Source: Nelumbo lutea (Eukaryota > Streptophyta > Magnoliopsida > Proteales > Nelumbonaceae). Taken from it: a DNA stretch of 64,000 nt. The position numbers were made by a program, and so were the translations under genes. Every line of letters begins with the position of its first letter. Position 1 is the stretch's first letter. Below the pieces are notes generated by a model that saw only the letters and a list, made by a program, of their open reading frames with translations, was not told the DNA's origin and did no database searches. Location: contig JAKGHH010000005.1 of NCBI GenBank assembly GCA_022828595.1, positions 30,764,193-30,828,192 on the forward strand, in the 5' to 3' direction. Of the stretch, positions 45,940-57,066 are shown piece after piece.

Positions 45940-46175
45940 AAAGGGGCCCAAAGATTATATTTTCGTGGGCCACGCAGGCCGGCACAACCAGGTCATGCTA
46001 TGGTAGGCACGTTTTCTGTGCCAACACAAGCCCTTATGGGGCACGGGTCATGCCAACCTGTAGAAATAAATCCCTAGGCCCAGTCCAGCCCAATGTTTCA
46101 GGCCGGTATTGTAGCATGTGGACCATGCCGAGCGCGGCCCATGGGCAACCAAATGTTTCAGGCCGGTCTTGGTGC
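45940..46175. repeat. GC-rich repeat remnant
   Basis: Contains 'gggccacgcaggccggcac' and a direct repeat 'aatgtttcaggccggt' at about 46091 and 46152, 61 bp apart. The plus frame at 45933-46214 covers this and has no protein family signature. Confidence 0.45.
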
Positions 46176-46566
46176 TCTTACAAATCTTCATTTTATCGGG
46201 TTCCTAACATATAGCTTTATGGTTTTTTGTTCATTAAAAAGATATGTTGGGTACAGTAGCAATTTTGCATTCTTCTTACCATTTAATGGAATATCTTTAT
46301 TAGGGTTTTCTTGGAGGTTCTAAAAGTCTGGTGAATTTAACATTATAATTAAAGTGAAGGGAGGTTTTAGATAATTTCCCTTTAAATTTTCAAACAAATA
46401 TTTAAGATTTTTTTTCTTATTTTGCTTGTGCTTTTCAATGAAAAAATTACTTACCCCTTATTAGTGATTAAAATGTGAAGAAGTGTTTCCTCTCTACGAA
46501 ACCATAGAAGTAATTCCAATCTTTAACACATCGCACATGGTGTTATCACAGTAAAGATGGCATGTG

Positions 46567-46856
46567 TAATAACCAGTGTTTTCAGAATCAGACGGGACCA
46601 GAAAAATTGGGAACCGGGCACTTGACTGGTTCTGTTTTACCTCAAAACTTTTTTTGGCCAAAAAAACATTGATTTGGTCAGCGAACCACTGACCCAGGCA
46701 GTCAAACTATTAACTCAAAGAATGATTTTTTTGCCCTTTTTTCTTGTCAGAACAAATTATTCATTCAGTCCAAATGGTTGGACCGCTTAACCCAGAAACC
46801 AGACGCAGAATGGTTCCTTGTCCGGTCTGTTTTTAAAAACCTTGGTTATAACAGTC
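46567..46856. mobile_element. MULE-like non-autonomous element of the 'aatggttccgttttcgg' type
   Basis: The left end 'aaccagtgttttcagaatca' and the right end, reversed 'aaccaaggtttttaaaaaca', form inverted repeats continuing into 'gac.gga'. The interior carries the same words as the 18.9-20.5 kb cluster ('ctggttctgttttacc', 'cagaatggttcc'). The TSD was not resolved. Confidence 0.5.
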
Positions 46857-47109
46857 AGACCATTAGACCAGGCCATAAAATTTAAACAGAAGTGAACAAC
46901 CCATGCGACACGCTGCCTCCTAGAAAAATTACCCGTGAATTGGCATGTTGGATTTCCTAATCAAATACTAGCATTGTCTCTTATAATTGAATTCGGATTT
47001 GAATGCTTCTAAAATGCTTCTCACCTACTTCTAACAATTCAAGATAAAAGAGATGCTGAACAGTGGCAGTTTGACCTGAACCCATATTTCAAATCGGATT
47101 TAGGGTTGT

Positions 47110-48130
47110 TCTTTTTTTCTGATTTTGGGAGGAGAAAGTTGGTCAATGGAATTTTGATTTTTATTGATAAAAAAATTCATGTTCTTTTTTCAGCAATGGT
47201 TTTGAATCATCATTGATTCGGACAGTCGGACTGTTCAGGCCAGAAACCGTCCAGACAACTGGTTCCACTTTACCCCAAACCCAGTCCGACCCAGAGGACG
47301 GTTCGTGGTTTATTACTTCTGACAAGTTAGAAAAGAATGAAAAGAAAAGAAGATCTCTCAGATATGATATCTATTGGAGAGAGAGATCAGTTGAGGGACG
47401 TATGAGACATTGAGAGAGATTTGAGAGATCTCACATTTAGAGATCTGGGAGAGTAGTCTAGCGATAGATCTGAGAGAGAGAGAGAGAGAGAGAGAGAGTG
47501 AGTGAAATCTGAGACTGAGAGAAATCTCATATCTACTTTCATCGCCAGTTTGCCACCATTGCTGCCGCTGTTGCCACTGTAGTTTGCCATCGTCGTCGTC
47601 GCCGTCGCTGCAGCCTACAAGTGGCTTCCTCCTCCTCCTCCTCTTCTTCTTCTTCTTCTTCTTCTTCTCTCTCTATCTTCTTTCTCTTCTAAAGTCTCTC
47701 AACCATGGACAGTTTGTCAAATCTCTCTCATTCTCAAATGGTCAAACCTTATTTCTCTTATATTTATATGCATTTTACCCTAATATTCTAATCTAATGGG
47801 TAAAATGACATACCGCTTGTTAAAATATTTAAACCGTTCGAATCACTGACCTGGAAACCGATGGTCAGAATGGTTCCGTTTTCATGTCCGTTTTTAAAAT
47901 CATTCTTTTCAGATTTATATGGGGACCAGGAAAAATTTATTTTCTTACATACCTATCTCCTAAGAGGATAAATAATTTTCCACCAAAGAAAAAAGTTATC
48001 AATACTTGAATATAACAAAAATACTCTTTTTAATAATAAATTTTTATACCTAAAATAGTCATTTCTTATTTATATGGAAAACACTTACCAAAAAATAAAC
48101 GGAGGCCTTAACATTAATAATATTCCAGCA
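47110..48130 (+). repeat. Decayed dispersed repeat interrupted by a later insertion
   Basis: 47110-47194 and 47905-48130 together match 285-700 in order: 'gttggtcaatggaattttg', then 'agatttatatgggg', then 'gttatcaatacttgaata', then 'aaacggaggccttaacat'. The intervening 710 bp is a separate element. Confidence 0.55.
47195..47904. mobile_element. MULE-like non-autonomous element inserted in an older repeat
   Basis: The ends 'aatggttttgaatca' and, reversed, 'aatgattttaaaaac' are inverted. The 9-bp flanks 'tttttcagc' and 'cttttcaga' match at 7 of 9 positions. The 285-700 copy of the host repeat lacks the insertion. The interior holds 'gaaaccgtccagacaactgg', a GA microsatellite (about 47472-47498) and a TTC run (about 47641-47668). 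The frames at 47387-47590 and 47584-47796 are low-complexity readings. Confidence 0.65.
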
Positions 48131-49365
48131 GCTCACTTGTTTTGCAGTTTGGATCAGGGTTAGTGTTTTATATTTTTCAGGAACAATCCAATCCGACCCA
48201 TTTGCCGTCAAACAAAGGGCCCAGAACCAGAAGTAGAATATTGTGGGGATTAATTAATAAGTAATAATTAATGAAATTAGTCTTGCTTAAAAGTTGGAAT
48301 AACTGGTCGAGTTAGGTACAACGCACATTTCTCTTTTGAGTCTTATCAATCTGGGCTCGCCTCCTTTCCTAGGTTAGGAAGATCAAAATCCATCTTCAAA
48401 TAGGCATTACCTTAACGATTAACTGGGCCAAAAATCAATTTGAAGTCTTATCCAAACTGGACGGTGGCCAAAACTTTTGTTTTTAACCTATATGAAAGCT
48501 CTTAAAAATGGGCCATGAATCAGATGGTCCAAAGACGTTTGACCATCCAGATTTTCGGTGTGGGCTTTCTTTTAATTTTAAATGGGACCCATCAAACTGT
48601 TGTTAATAGGGCCCCTGTTTTCCCACATTGAAAACGAAATCCTGAAAATATACTAGACATGATTTTGACACTGAAATTTGGTGGAAAGGGGCAATATGAA
48701 GCTAATTGTCAAAGAATGGGGCACCACTTGGTGATAGAGAGATAGAGAGATAGAGATAGCATTGAATTTTAGAGGGCAGAGTGTAGAATAATCGACACCA
48801 TCCCACACAGCTACCTTCTGTGTTATGTCTGTGAGCTTAGCCAACTTTATTGATGTAATATGTTGCCTACTACAGGAGGGACGCGTTCTACCAGTCAATT
48901 TGTGTTTATTAGGGTGATGGGACAAGTAATATGGGAAAATTTTGTATTTAGCTTGATCTGAAGGATACAAAATTGATCTATATAACGCTTTGTGTGAATA
49001 AATTCGCTGAGAATACATTTAGTTCAATACAATGTGGGACAGGAAGGGGTGAAGGGTAATAGCTGGTATAGTAGTGAAAGTGATATCGGATGCTTAAAGG
49101 AATTGAGGAGCAGGATAAAGACACATCAACGTACAATTGGCAAAACTTCGGGCAGAAGAGATGAGGGTTAAAGGGAAGAATCTCGAGATGGAGATGCAAC
49201 CATGTGCAGAAAGGGAGGCTGTCGTTCAACATTTGATGATGAAGGGCCCAAGGCAATCTGGAATGTTAAACATGCGACGAGTATTAACAAATTCAAATGT
49301 ATGGATGGAGGGTTCAGGCCAGTAATCAATTCAATTATAGTAAATCCGGTAAATCCGGGATTTGG
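48131..49365. other. Intergenic DNA, no gene supported
   Basis: The minus frames at 48653-49018 and 48978-49256 show no domain, and I cannot link them by splice sites. 'gatagagagatagagagatagaga' near 48736-48757 is a small GATA/GA repeat. This stretch looks less repetitive than its surroundings and could contain unrecognised sequence. Confidence 0.35.
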
Positions 49366-49801
49366 GTGGTGCTCATAGTGACTCCGGATCTCCTGCCCAC
49401 GTCTATCGACAATACTCCCACATGATTTGGGAATATCTCCCCCTACATAATACTATGCAGAGGATGAGATGTTCTCCATGTATGGCTGCAATAAATGTGG
49501 GCAGGAGCTCCGGGCTCGCTCATAGTGGCCTAACATCTCTGGACCATGTAAGCATACTTTATTGCGACCGTGTCATGATAAGGCACTTGGAGGAAGTAGA
49601 GTCCTATACGCATTATTAGACGTGCCTTGTCGAGGAAAGGGGGACCTTTGGAGAACCTTGACAGGCAATCTCATCCCGATAACTCCGCAGACCTCATTTG
49701 ACTACAACACAAATGCTCGACTACATAAAGGCATCTCCCCTTTGAGGTAAAGGTCTTTTGGCTCTCAACCCACTTCTGCATCCACTTGTGCAAGAGGCCC
49801 A
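49366..49801 (+). mobile_element. Possible LTR or leader of the second Ty3/Tat element
   Basis: Contains 'ttgggaatatctccccctac' near 49428. Later 'ctacataaaggcatctcccc' (about 49720), a TATA-like context, is followed by 'gaggtaaaggtcttttggct' and 'caacccacttctgcatccac', the style of a Ty3 LTR R-U5 end. It directly precedes the solo LTR at 49802 and, past that, Ty3 reverse transcriptase in the same orientation. Assignment is by context and style only. Confidence 0.35.
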
Positions 49802-51081
49802 TGAAGGGATGGGAGATCCATCATATGGATGGCTGAACCCTACATGAAGGTTGGGCGAAATTTCAAAAATTTCTTTACCCCTATCCAGGAATCCTCTTCA
49901 CAGTTTAAAAAACTGCATTTTCAAGGTTCGTTCTTGTAACCTAGCCGGACCAAATCCAAAACCAAGATTAGAGAGGGATATATCTTATACAAAATTGAAT
50001 TGTCTTCTATGTTGTGTGTATTTTAGATCCACCCTGCTCTCTATTTATAGCCTTAAAAAGATGACCTCCTAATCTGATTTGGAGTCTCTTGATCCAAATC
50101 TTTATTTGGATCTAGACTCTTTAAGTGATAAGGACAATCTCTTATCTTATCTGCAGATCAAGATTAGTCATTCATAATCAAATTAGGAGTTCCCTAATCC
50201 AAATCTTTATTTGGATATGGACTCTTTAAGTGGATAGGAGTTATCCTCTTATCTACATCTATTGATCCATACCCAGATTCACCCCTATTTAATCAATCCA
50301 ATTAACCTAGTTCAAAATGAGCTTTAGGGCTTTAGGCCCATTAAGCTTTCATGCTCACTTCCTTTTAATGCTGACTAGCTTGGCTCTCTTTGTATGGCGT
50401 GGGACTCTATCATTGATCTACACATCAGCCACATGAGTTCAGCCTAGCCTCTCTTACAAGGTCTGGCCGAATTCACTACTGAATACAGTGAACCCCTAAG
50501 TCCATCACTATGGGCTCTTAGTGGGTCCACCATTTACACTAAATAGTTCTTGGATCCAGCCACCTTATGAAAATCCAAGAAGTGTGGGCAGATGCAAGAT
50601 TATCCCATTAAGTATTACCCAGGTTTTGACCCCCTATAAGGATATCACTAATTGACACATCAAAGACAGCCCAATCCGATACCTAGTGCAGTATCATAAT
50701 CGAGTATAGGGGTCAGGTGTAACATTTTAGTTTTGCCCATTTGTCTCCAAGGTCTAGGGCAATATTGGAATTTGGTCTGGTTTAGGGTTTCAAGAAAACC
50801 CATACTACATGCATCTCAGGTCTCACCCTGGCAGGTAAGACAAGCCACCCCAACCAATTTGGCAGTACATTAGTGTCAGCCTTGGTAGGATAAATCTCCC
50901 TAGATCTATCCCACGACTGTGAAGATTGTAAACTAACATGAGTCTCATATGTGTCTAGTTTAAGGGTATTACACATAAGCATGCCACAAAAACATGAATC
51001 AAATATGCACTTTATTCATTTACAATAAATGTCATAATGTACATCATGCTGGTTATAGCTAAGGGCATACACTATCTAACA
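49802..51081 (-). mobile_element. Solo LTR (family L1247), 1280 bp, minus orientation
   Basis: On the minus strand it starts 'tgttagatagtgtatgccc' (51081) and ends near 'gatggatctcccatcccttca' (49802). Flanking 5-mers 'gccca' (49797-49801) and 'gctca' (51082-51086) match at 4 of 5 positions. It lacks a segment of about 370-500 bp present in the 58989-60806 copy (between 'tattaccc' and 'caggttttgacccc'). This deletion differs from the one in the 24.4-kb LTR. Confidence 0.75.
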
Positions 51082-51129
51082 GCTCAACCACAAGACCAGG
51101 TCAGCTTTATCCAGTTTAACGCTCTGCAA

Positions 51130-51725
51130 CAGAAGTAACCTACCTAGATTGGCTCACGAACGTGGTGATGGTAAAGAAAGCCAATAGAAAGTGGAGAATT
51201 TGATCGACTTCACTGACCTTAACCAAGATTGTCCGAAAGATAGATTTTCCCTACTTAAGATAGATCAGCTCGTTGACGTAACAACAATGCATAAGCTCCG
51301 AAGCTTCATGGATGCTTTCTCTGACAATAACCAAATCCAGATGCACCCTAACAACAAGGAGAAGACTGCCTTCACCACCAACTAAGGTCTCTATTGCTAC
51401 AAAGTGATGCCTTTTAGGCTCAAGAATGCTAGCACCACTTACCTAAGGCTAGTGAACCATATCTTCAGAGAACAACTCGACCAAAATGCATAGGCGTTCA
51501 TCAATGACATGTTGGTGAAGAGCAAAAAAATGGAGCAACACTTGGCCAACCTAGAAGAGGTCTTCTATCTCCTAAGGCAATACCACTTTAAGCAAGTTCA
51601 TGTCAAAGTCCAGGGACTGCTACATCCCTTTCTTCAAAGCCCTCAAGCAAGTGAAAGATTTCTAGTGGACCGAGTAGTGCGAACAATTCCTTCAGGAACT
51701 AAAATGGTAACTGAGCTCACCGCCC
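51130..51725 (+). pseudogene. Ty3/Tat element 2: reverse transcriptase fragment
   Basis: Frames give VVMVKKANRKW, VDFTDLNQDCPKD, KLRSFMDAFS, then FRLKNASTTYLRLVNHIF and FINDMLVKSKKMEQHLANLE. This is the standard Ty3 RT order. The YVDDM-type active site reads FINDM, keeping one Asp with Asn in place of the first. Stops separate the pieces (frames 51191-51385 and 51509-51748). The N-terminal part, gag and protease are missing upstream. Confidence 0.8.
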
Positions 51726-51731
51726 TTACTG

Positions 51732-52560
51732 ATGAAGTCAAACCCTAGCAACCAGCTCTTGCTCAACCTCTTCATTGAGGACAAGGTGGTCAACTCAGTC
51801 CTAGTAAAGGAGGAAGGCCAGACTCAGAAACCAATCTACTACACCAATAAAGTCCCCATGGATGCAAAGACATGGTACTCAAATGTGGGAAAGGTCTGCT
51901 TGGCCTGTGTCACCTCGGCAAGGAAGCTCAGGCCCTATTTTCAAACACACATTATCCGAGTACTCACTGATCAATTTCTGAAGTAGATACTACAAAAGTT
52001 GGAGACATCAAATCGACTAATCAAATGGAGCATGGAGCTTAATGAGTTTGACATTGACTAAGCCCCTTGGCCCACTCTCAAGGCCCTAGCCTTGACCAAC
52101 TTTTTGGTTGAATGCACCTTCTTAGTTCAAGACCCAACCAAGAGGCTCCCATCTTGGACACTCCACATCAACAGTTCATCCAACCAACAAGGGAGCAGTG
52201 TTGGTTTTATACTCTTGGAACTAGATGACATCGCTCTAAAGCATGCACTTCGATTTAAGTTCAAGGCTTCAAACCACAAAGTGGAGTATGAAGCCATAAT
52301 AGCCGGATTCCTCCTTACACGAGAAGTCAGAGAAAAGTGAGTTGAAGTCTTCAACAATTCTTAGCTAGTGGTGAACCAAGTGCACAGGCAATTCAAGGCA
52401 CGAGATCTTGCCATGGTGAGCTATTTACAAAAGGTATAGGAACTCACTAAGCAGTTTGAGAACTTCACTATACAACAAATAATGAGAGTCGAAAACATCC
52501 AAGCCAATGCCCTATCTAAGGTTGCGAGCTCACTATGGATAGGCCTCAAAGGTATAGTTT
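51732..52560 (+). pseudogene. Ty3/Tat element 2: RNase H and archaeal-type RNase H
   Basis: 51732-51986 reads KPIYYTNKVPMDAKTWYSNV and KLRPYFQTHIIRVLTDQ (RT-linked RNase H). 52092-52340 reads LPSWTLHINSSSNQQGSSVG, then FKASNHKVEYEAIIAGFLL, followed past a stop by LVVNQVHRQFKARD and VENIQANALSKVASS. This is the Tat-lineage aRH. The first catalytic Asp (usually VDGSS) is Asn and the 'SDSQ' Asp is replaced before a stop, so the enzyme is dead. Confidence 0.8.
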
Positions 52561-53112
52561 AGATGGACACTCTAGCTCACCCCAACATCTCTGAAGTGGT
52601 CTTCATAGTTCTCTTGATGTAGTAGAAGCCATCCTAGATGGATTCCATTGTGCAATATCTATAGAACGACACCCTACCCATAGACCAGATAGAGGTAAAG
52701 AAGCTCACTCACTAAGCGGTGTGGTACTGCCTCATCTGGGGTCAACTCTACCATAGATCACACACTCTGTCGTACCTAAGGTGCCTTCCTTCAATCGAAG
52801 CTGACTATGTCCTTAGGGAAATACATGAAGGCATCTAGGGAGATCACCTCGATGCTCCAACCTTAGTGTACAAAGCCCTCCGATAGGGCTACTACGACGC
52901 CAAGGTCCATCGAAGAGAGTTCAAGACAAGGGGACTCGTCCTTCGTAAGGTCATCATATCTGAACCTGGTGAAGGAAAGCTCATACCCAATTGGGAGGGG
53001 CCATATATAGTGACAAGAGTTCTCAGACCGAGCTCATACAAATTGGAAGACCTTAACTATAGGCTGGTACCAAGGAGCTAGAACATTAAGAACCTAAGAA
53101 TGTATTACTAGT
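52560..53112 (+). pseudogene. Ty3/Tat element 2: integrase with catalytic core deleted
   Basis: The N-terminal part continues to IEADYVLREIHEGI and LVYKALR-GYYDAKVHRREF (near 52905). It then passes directly to the C-terminal region TRGLVLRKVIISEPGEGKLI and NWEGPYIVTRVL (near 52930-53030). The whole D,D,E core expected between them (roughly 250-300 residues) is absent. The junction is near 52915. Confidence 0.7.
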
Positions 53113-53124
53113 AGGCAGTGCCAA

Positions 53125-53405
53125 TCTCTAATGGCAACCGATTAACCTCTAACGGTCGAGGTTAATCAATTGAGTAGGCACTATCACGCACCCCACACAC
53201 ATAGGCTCGACTGGCCTCTAATGATCGAGGCTCAATAATCACCACAAATAGAGGCCTAGTCGAACTTTAAACAGCCAAGGCCCAACGATCACAACGCATA
53301 CAAAGGGCTGGTCGACCAATGGTGGCTAAGGCCCGATGATCACATGGTAGACAAAGACCCTATTGACCATAAATGACTGAGGCCCAACAACCAACCAGCC
53401 CTAAC
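53125..53405 (+). repeat. Imperfect tandem repeats downstream of the second Ty3 pol
   Basis: Diverged copies of 'gaggcccaacgatcacaac' alternating with 'ctggtcgacctctaatgg'-like words, period about 50-65 bp, four to five copies. The position matches the repeat block after the first Ty3 pol. Confidence 0.6.
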
Positions 53406-53699
53406 TGGGTACAACGGGAACGACACCTTGCCACCTTTGGCTAGAGGGTGGCCATTGAACTCCGTATACGGATGACCCAGCTAGAGAGCGTGAGATCTAC
53501 GAGACCAGGCACCATCAAGTTCCCTACCAACATAAAGAGCTCAAAAGCACCTCGATCACTATGACCCAAAGTGGTCTAACGGTAGGATTTTTGCCAAGGA
53601 TAGAAGCCCTAGACCACCAAAGGAACGAGGTGTACCTTTGCTCCGCAATCATAGTGCAATAAATAGATGTATAAACAAGAACCACAAAACTCATTCTTC

Positions 53700-55545
53700 A
53701 TTAAAATTTAGAATGCTTTAGTACAAGTATGAAAAGCTCGACATATCGAGCTATACACAGGAGCACACGAAAAAAGGAGCTAAGAAATGGACGTTCATTC
53801 TTTGACAAGACAGTCTTCAACCCAGGATTAACTATTGGTGACCAAGGCAGATTCAACAGCCTCGATGCCCTGGTCCCAGGGTGACCCCTCAAGCTTGAAA
53901 GGGCCAAATTCTTGCACCATGTTTGCCACCTCGGGAAATAGGCACATCATCGACCTTTGGCATAGAACAAAGCCTTCCTACTAGGAGTTAGTGGCATAGT
54001 CATCCAACTCGTACTGATAGAGCACTGTGCTACCTTCGCCTCGCCCTCTTCCAACACTTTCTTTAGTTGCTCGCGACCCTCCTTCAGATCGTTGACCCAA
54101 CTCTGCAACTTCTAGATGGTCTCGTCCTTTTGATATGTCGCCTTCCTCAACTTAAACAATTCGACCTTCAGATGAACATTCTCGACCTCCCTTGCCTCGG
54201 ACACCCTGCCTCAGACAAGAGACAAAGACCACACAGATAGTTGACTAGATCATCAACCAAATGCACCGACTGCAGCAAAGCATGAGTTATCTAATACATA
54301 GGAAGCCAAGAACAAGAAGACCAAGGAGGAACTTACTGCCAAGATTTGAAGCATGTTTAAGCTCTCCAAAAAGCTGCTGGTAAGGTTGTCGGCCTCCCTT
54401 ATGATCTTTGGGAGCATGATGCCTTGGGCCAACTATTTGACCACCACCAGGATGGCACGTAAACGCCAGCCTCCTCGCCACCCTTGGCCAAGACCTTCCC
54501 CAAAGCATCTCCCCTTGGAGTGGAAGACTGGCAACCATTCTTCTAGGGAACCTCCTCTGAATCCACGATGACAACTTCCTTGGACAACCTCAACATTTTT
54601 TATTATCAAGGGATAACCTCTACAAAACGTAATTGGGAATCCATGACACCTGACATTGTAGTTGAGGTCCATGCCGCTTGAGCCTTCCTTGTGGACACAA
54701 CCAACATATACCTAGCACAACCCTTGCCACCAACCATGTCTGAATTTGCACAAGACAACAACGCCAGTCAAGAAATAGAATAAGGAAATGGGAGTAGGTC
54801 ACAAGTTGGTTACACAACAATCACACTACCCTTCTAATGGGTAATATTTCCTCCCTTGACAACTTGTATTTGATAGGGACCTTGCACTTTGTTCGAGAGG
54901 CAACTAGCATGGGAGAGAACAGCCAACCATCATAGTGCTTGACAAAGCAAAAATCCTTCTTCTAGTGCTTGGTCAAGGAGGGGGCCCCACCTGGTGCTTC
55001 TTCAGGTGTAGAAAGTACCTAAACATTAGCAGAGTGATTTGTATATCCTAGAGGGTGTAGTAGTGGAGCATCCCAACTAGGTACCTAAACGAGTTTAGCA
55101 TCAACTAGACAAGTTGGACGAGGTACCGCCTCAGCACAGTTACGACACCTTGGTCTAAAGGGAAGCTAAGACCGGTGATCAGGTTGTGCTCATACACACA
55201 GATCTTGCTAGGACGGACCGAAGTGGCCCTTTCACCTTTCCCTGGGCACCTAAACTCAAACTCGTCGGGAATGCTATATGCCTCCTAGATGCAGACAATG
55301 TCGGCCAACAAAAGACTGTAGGGAGCCAAGGAGAAGCACTCCCTGAACCTCATCTCAAGGGCTTGTTCTTCCTCTAACTCTATCTCAGGCTCAGCCTCCC
55401 TGGCCTCTCCGATGTCAACCTCTGTACAAACCTCGGTTCCTATGACCATGGTTGCACCCCTGGGAGTTATCTCATCCTCCTCATCGATCTTGGCCACATT
55501 GGCGTCAGTCTTGGGGACCCTAACCTCAAAACATTAAGTTGAGCA
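53700..55545 (-). pseudogene. Antisense ORF of a Tat element, 'putative gypsy type transposon' domain (Transposase_28-like)
   Basis: On the minus strand, from about 55500 leftward: an acidic region (EVDIGEAREAEPEIELEEEQ, 55497-55285 frame), then PDEFEFR-x-PGKGERATS, then ICVYEHNLITGLSFPL and VVTVLRRYLVQL (about 55270-55100). This matches the style of the plant PF04195 family often found beside Ty3 elements. Further on is a coiled-coil-like stretch, EVENVHLKVELFKLRKATYQ and LKEGREQLKKVLEEGE (about 54190-54035). Last is a C-terminal piece with GHPGTRASRLLNLPWSP (53907-53701). Several frameshifts and stops are present. It lies antisense to, and downstream of, the pol at 51.1-53.1 kb. Confidence 0.6.
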
Positions 55546-55567
55546 CTACGCTCACTCTCTCCCCAGA

Positions 55568-55588
55568 AAAAAAAAAAAAAAAAAAAAA
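55568..55588 (+). repeat. A-homopolymer (about 20 A)
   Basis: A run of A flanked by 'ccccag' and 'ccccac', near the start of the antisense ORF region. Confidence 0.9.
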
Positions 55589-55959
55589 CCCCACTAAATA
55601 GTAAGAAAGCAAAGAGGATGAGGTCAAAGACATCTTACCGAAGAAAGAAAGAGCTTGGGTTACCTAAAGCACCAATCATGGAATAATCCGAGACATTAGC
55701 CAAACTCCAAGGTACACTCCCTTTCAAAATGACAAAGTAAGATGGCTCGTCCCACTTCCTCCTTATATAGAGAAAGCCAATGGCCAAAGTTGAACGAAAC
55801 AGATAGTCCAGATGCACCACCACACTTTGCACGCATGTAACCTCGAGAAGACAAAACAACGTGACCGTTAAACCCGTACTTGTGATAGTAAAAATCTTGA
55901 ACCAGCTGGTTGACCCACCCGCGTTAACCCGTACATCAATGAATCATTGATGTACAAAT

Positions 55960-56370
55960 TGTAAACATGGTATTTGGGAATTCGATTTTGTAAATACATT
56001 CTTGAAAATTTAAAAAATAAATTGAATAATTGGAGAGCTTTTGATCTTTCTCAAGCGGGTAAGTTGGTGGTATTGAATTTTGTGTTACAAGCTATTTCTA
56101 ATTATCTGATGCCTATTGTTAAATTTTCTTTAAAGATTAACGAGGAAATTGATAAAAGTTCAATGAATTTTTTGGTGAAAGTTTGATAAGAATGAAATTG
56201 ATAAATTGAATAAATTGGAACCAATATTGGATAAATTGGAACCATTATTGGATGATCAGTAACTAATCATCTCCCTGACTTGGGTGGAGGATCGCTCCAT
56301 TTTGGAGCTGCTTGTGCATGTTCCAGATGAGGAGATAATTAGGAATCACATAAAAATGGAAATAATTGAT
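55960..56370 (+). pseudogene. L1-type LINE reverse transcriptase C-terminal fragment
   Basis: The frame 55974-56186 contains NLKNKLNNWRAFDLSQAGKL, then VLNFVLQAISNYLMPIVKF, resembling the plant L1 stretch '(L)..KL..W....LS.AGR..LI..VL..IP.Y.M'. After a gap with small duplications ('ggataaattggaacca' twice at 56205-56250), 'LTWVEDRSILELLVHVPDEE'-like sequence continues the downstream L1 region near 56280-56340. It is 5'-truncated and frame-broken. Confidence 0.65.
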
Positions 56371-56759
56371 AAATTAGGAAGAAAAATAACTACCAAGATC
56401 AAGAAATACTTTTTTTTTGTTACTATTTGAAATCTATAGAAATAAAAAACCAAAGAAAAAGATGAAAAATGAAAAGGTTTTGTGAGAAGAGAAAGAATAG
56501 CGAAAAGAATGGGAGAGAAATCAATTCTTGCTGCCCCCTCTCATTATTATTTAAAGTAAAAACATGTACAAAGACAAGTACGTCCTTATATGGCAACTGA
56601 ATACAAAAACTCAATAAAGAACTTAAAAAAGATATTCCAAAGACAAGTATTGTGGTCCTCACTACCAATCTAAACAAACAATCAACAAAATTAACTCATA
56701 AATCTACACAAAAACCCTAGCACACCCCCTCAAGTTGGGAATAAATGCCACACATTCCC

Positions 56760-57066
56760 AACTTGCATAGGTCATGCTCACGCTTATGCATTGCAACCCC
56801 TTTGGTGAATACATTGGCCAATTGTAATTTAGAAGGAGACATATGATATGTAGACTTTTCCGACTGCCACCCTTTCTCTTATGAAGTGTCTGTCAACTTC
56901 AATGTGCTTTATCGTATCCTGATCAAACTTAGTAAGGATATAACCCAAAGTAATTCTGAGACACAATGGGCCATAGATCTATATTCAACTTTTGCACTTG
57001 ACCTTGCTACCACTGACTGTTTTTACTTTTTCATAAAACTAAATTTCCTTCCACAAAAGTGCATAT
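56760..57066 (-). pseudogene. copia element 2: RNase H C-terminal part
   Basis: Minus-strand reading gives CTFVEGN-like sequence at the insertion border, then the SFMKKxKQSVVARSSAKVE region (compare LVxWKSKKQSVVARSSAEAE), followed by an EYRSMAH...ELLW-like decayed stretch to the polypurine tract. The plus frame at 56886-57068 is a shadow. Confidence 0.7.

Noticed and set aside
45933..46323. GC-rich plus frames suggesting a Cys-rich secreted peptide
   Set aside because: They lie on a GC-rich repeat remnant with internal duplication; Cys spacing follows the repeated DNA words.
48653..49256. Two adjacent minus frames of 121 and 92 residues as possible exons
   Set aside because: No domain, no convincing splice sites joining them, and composition like random reading of intergenic DNA.
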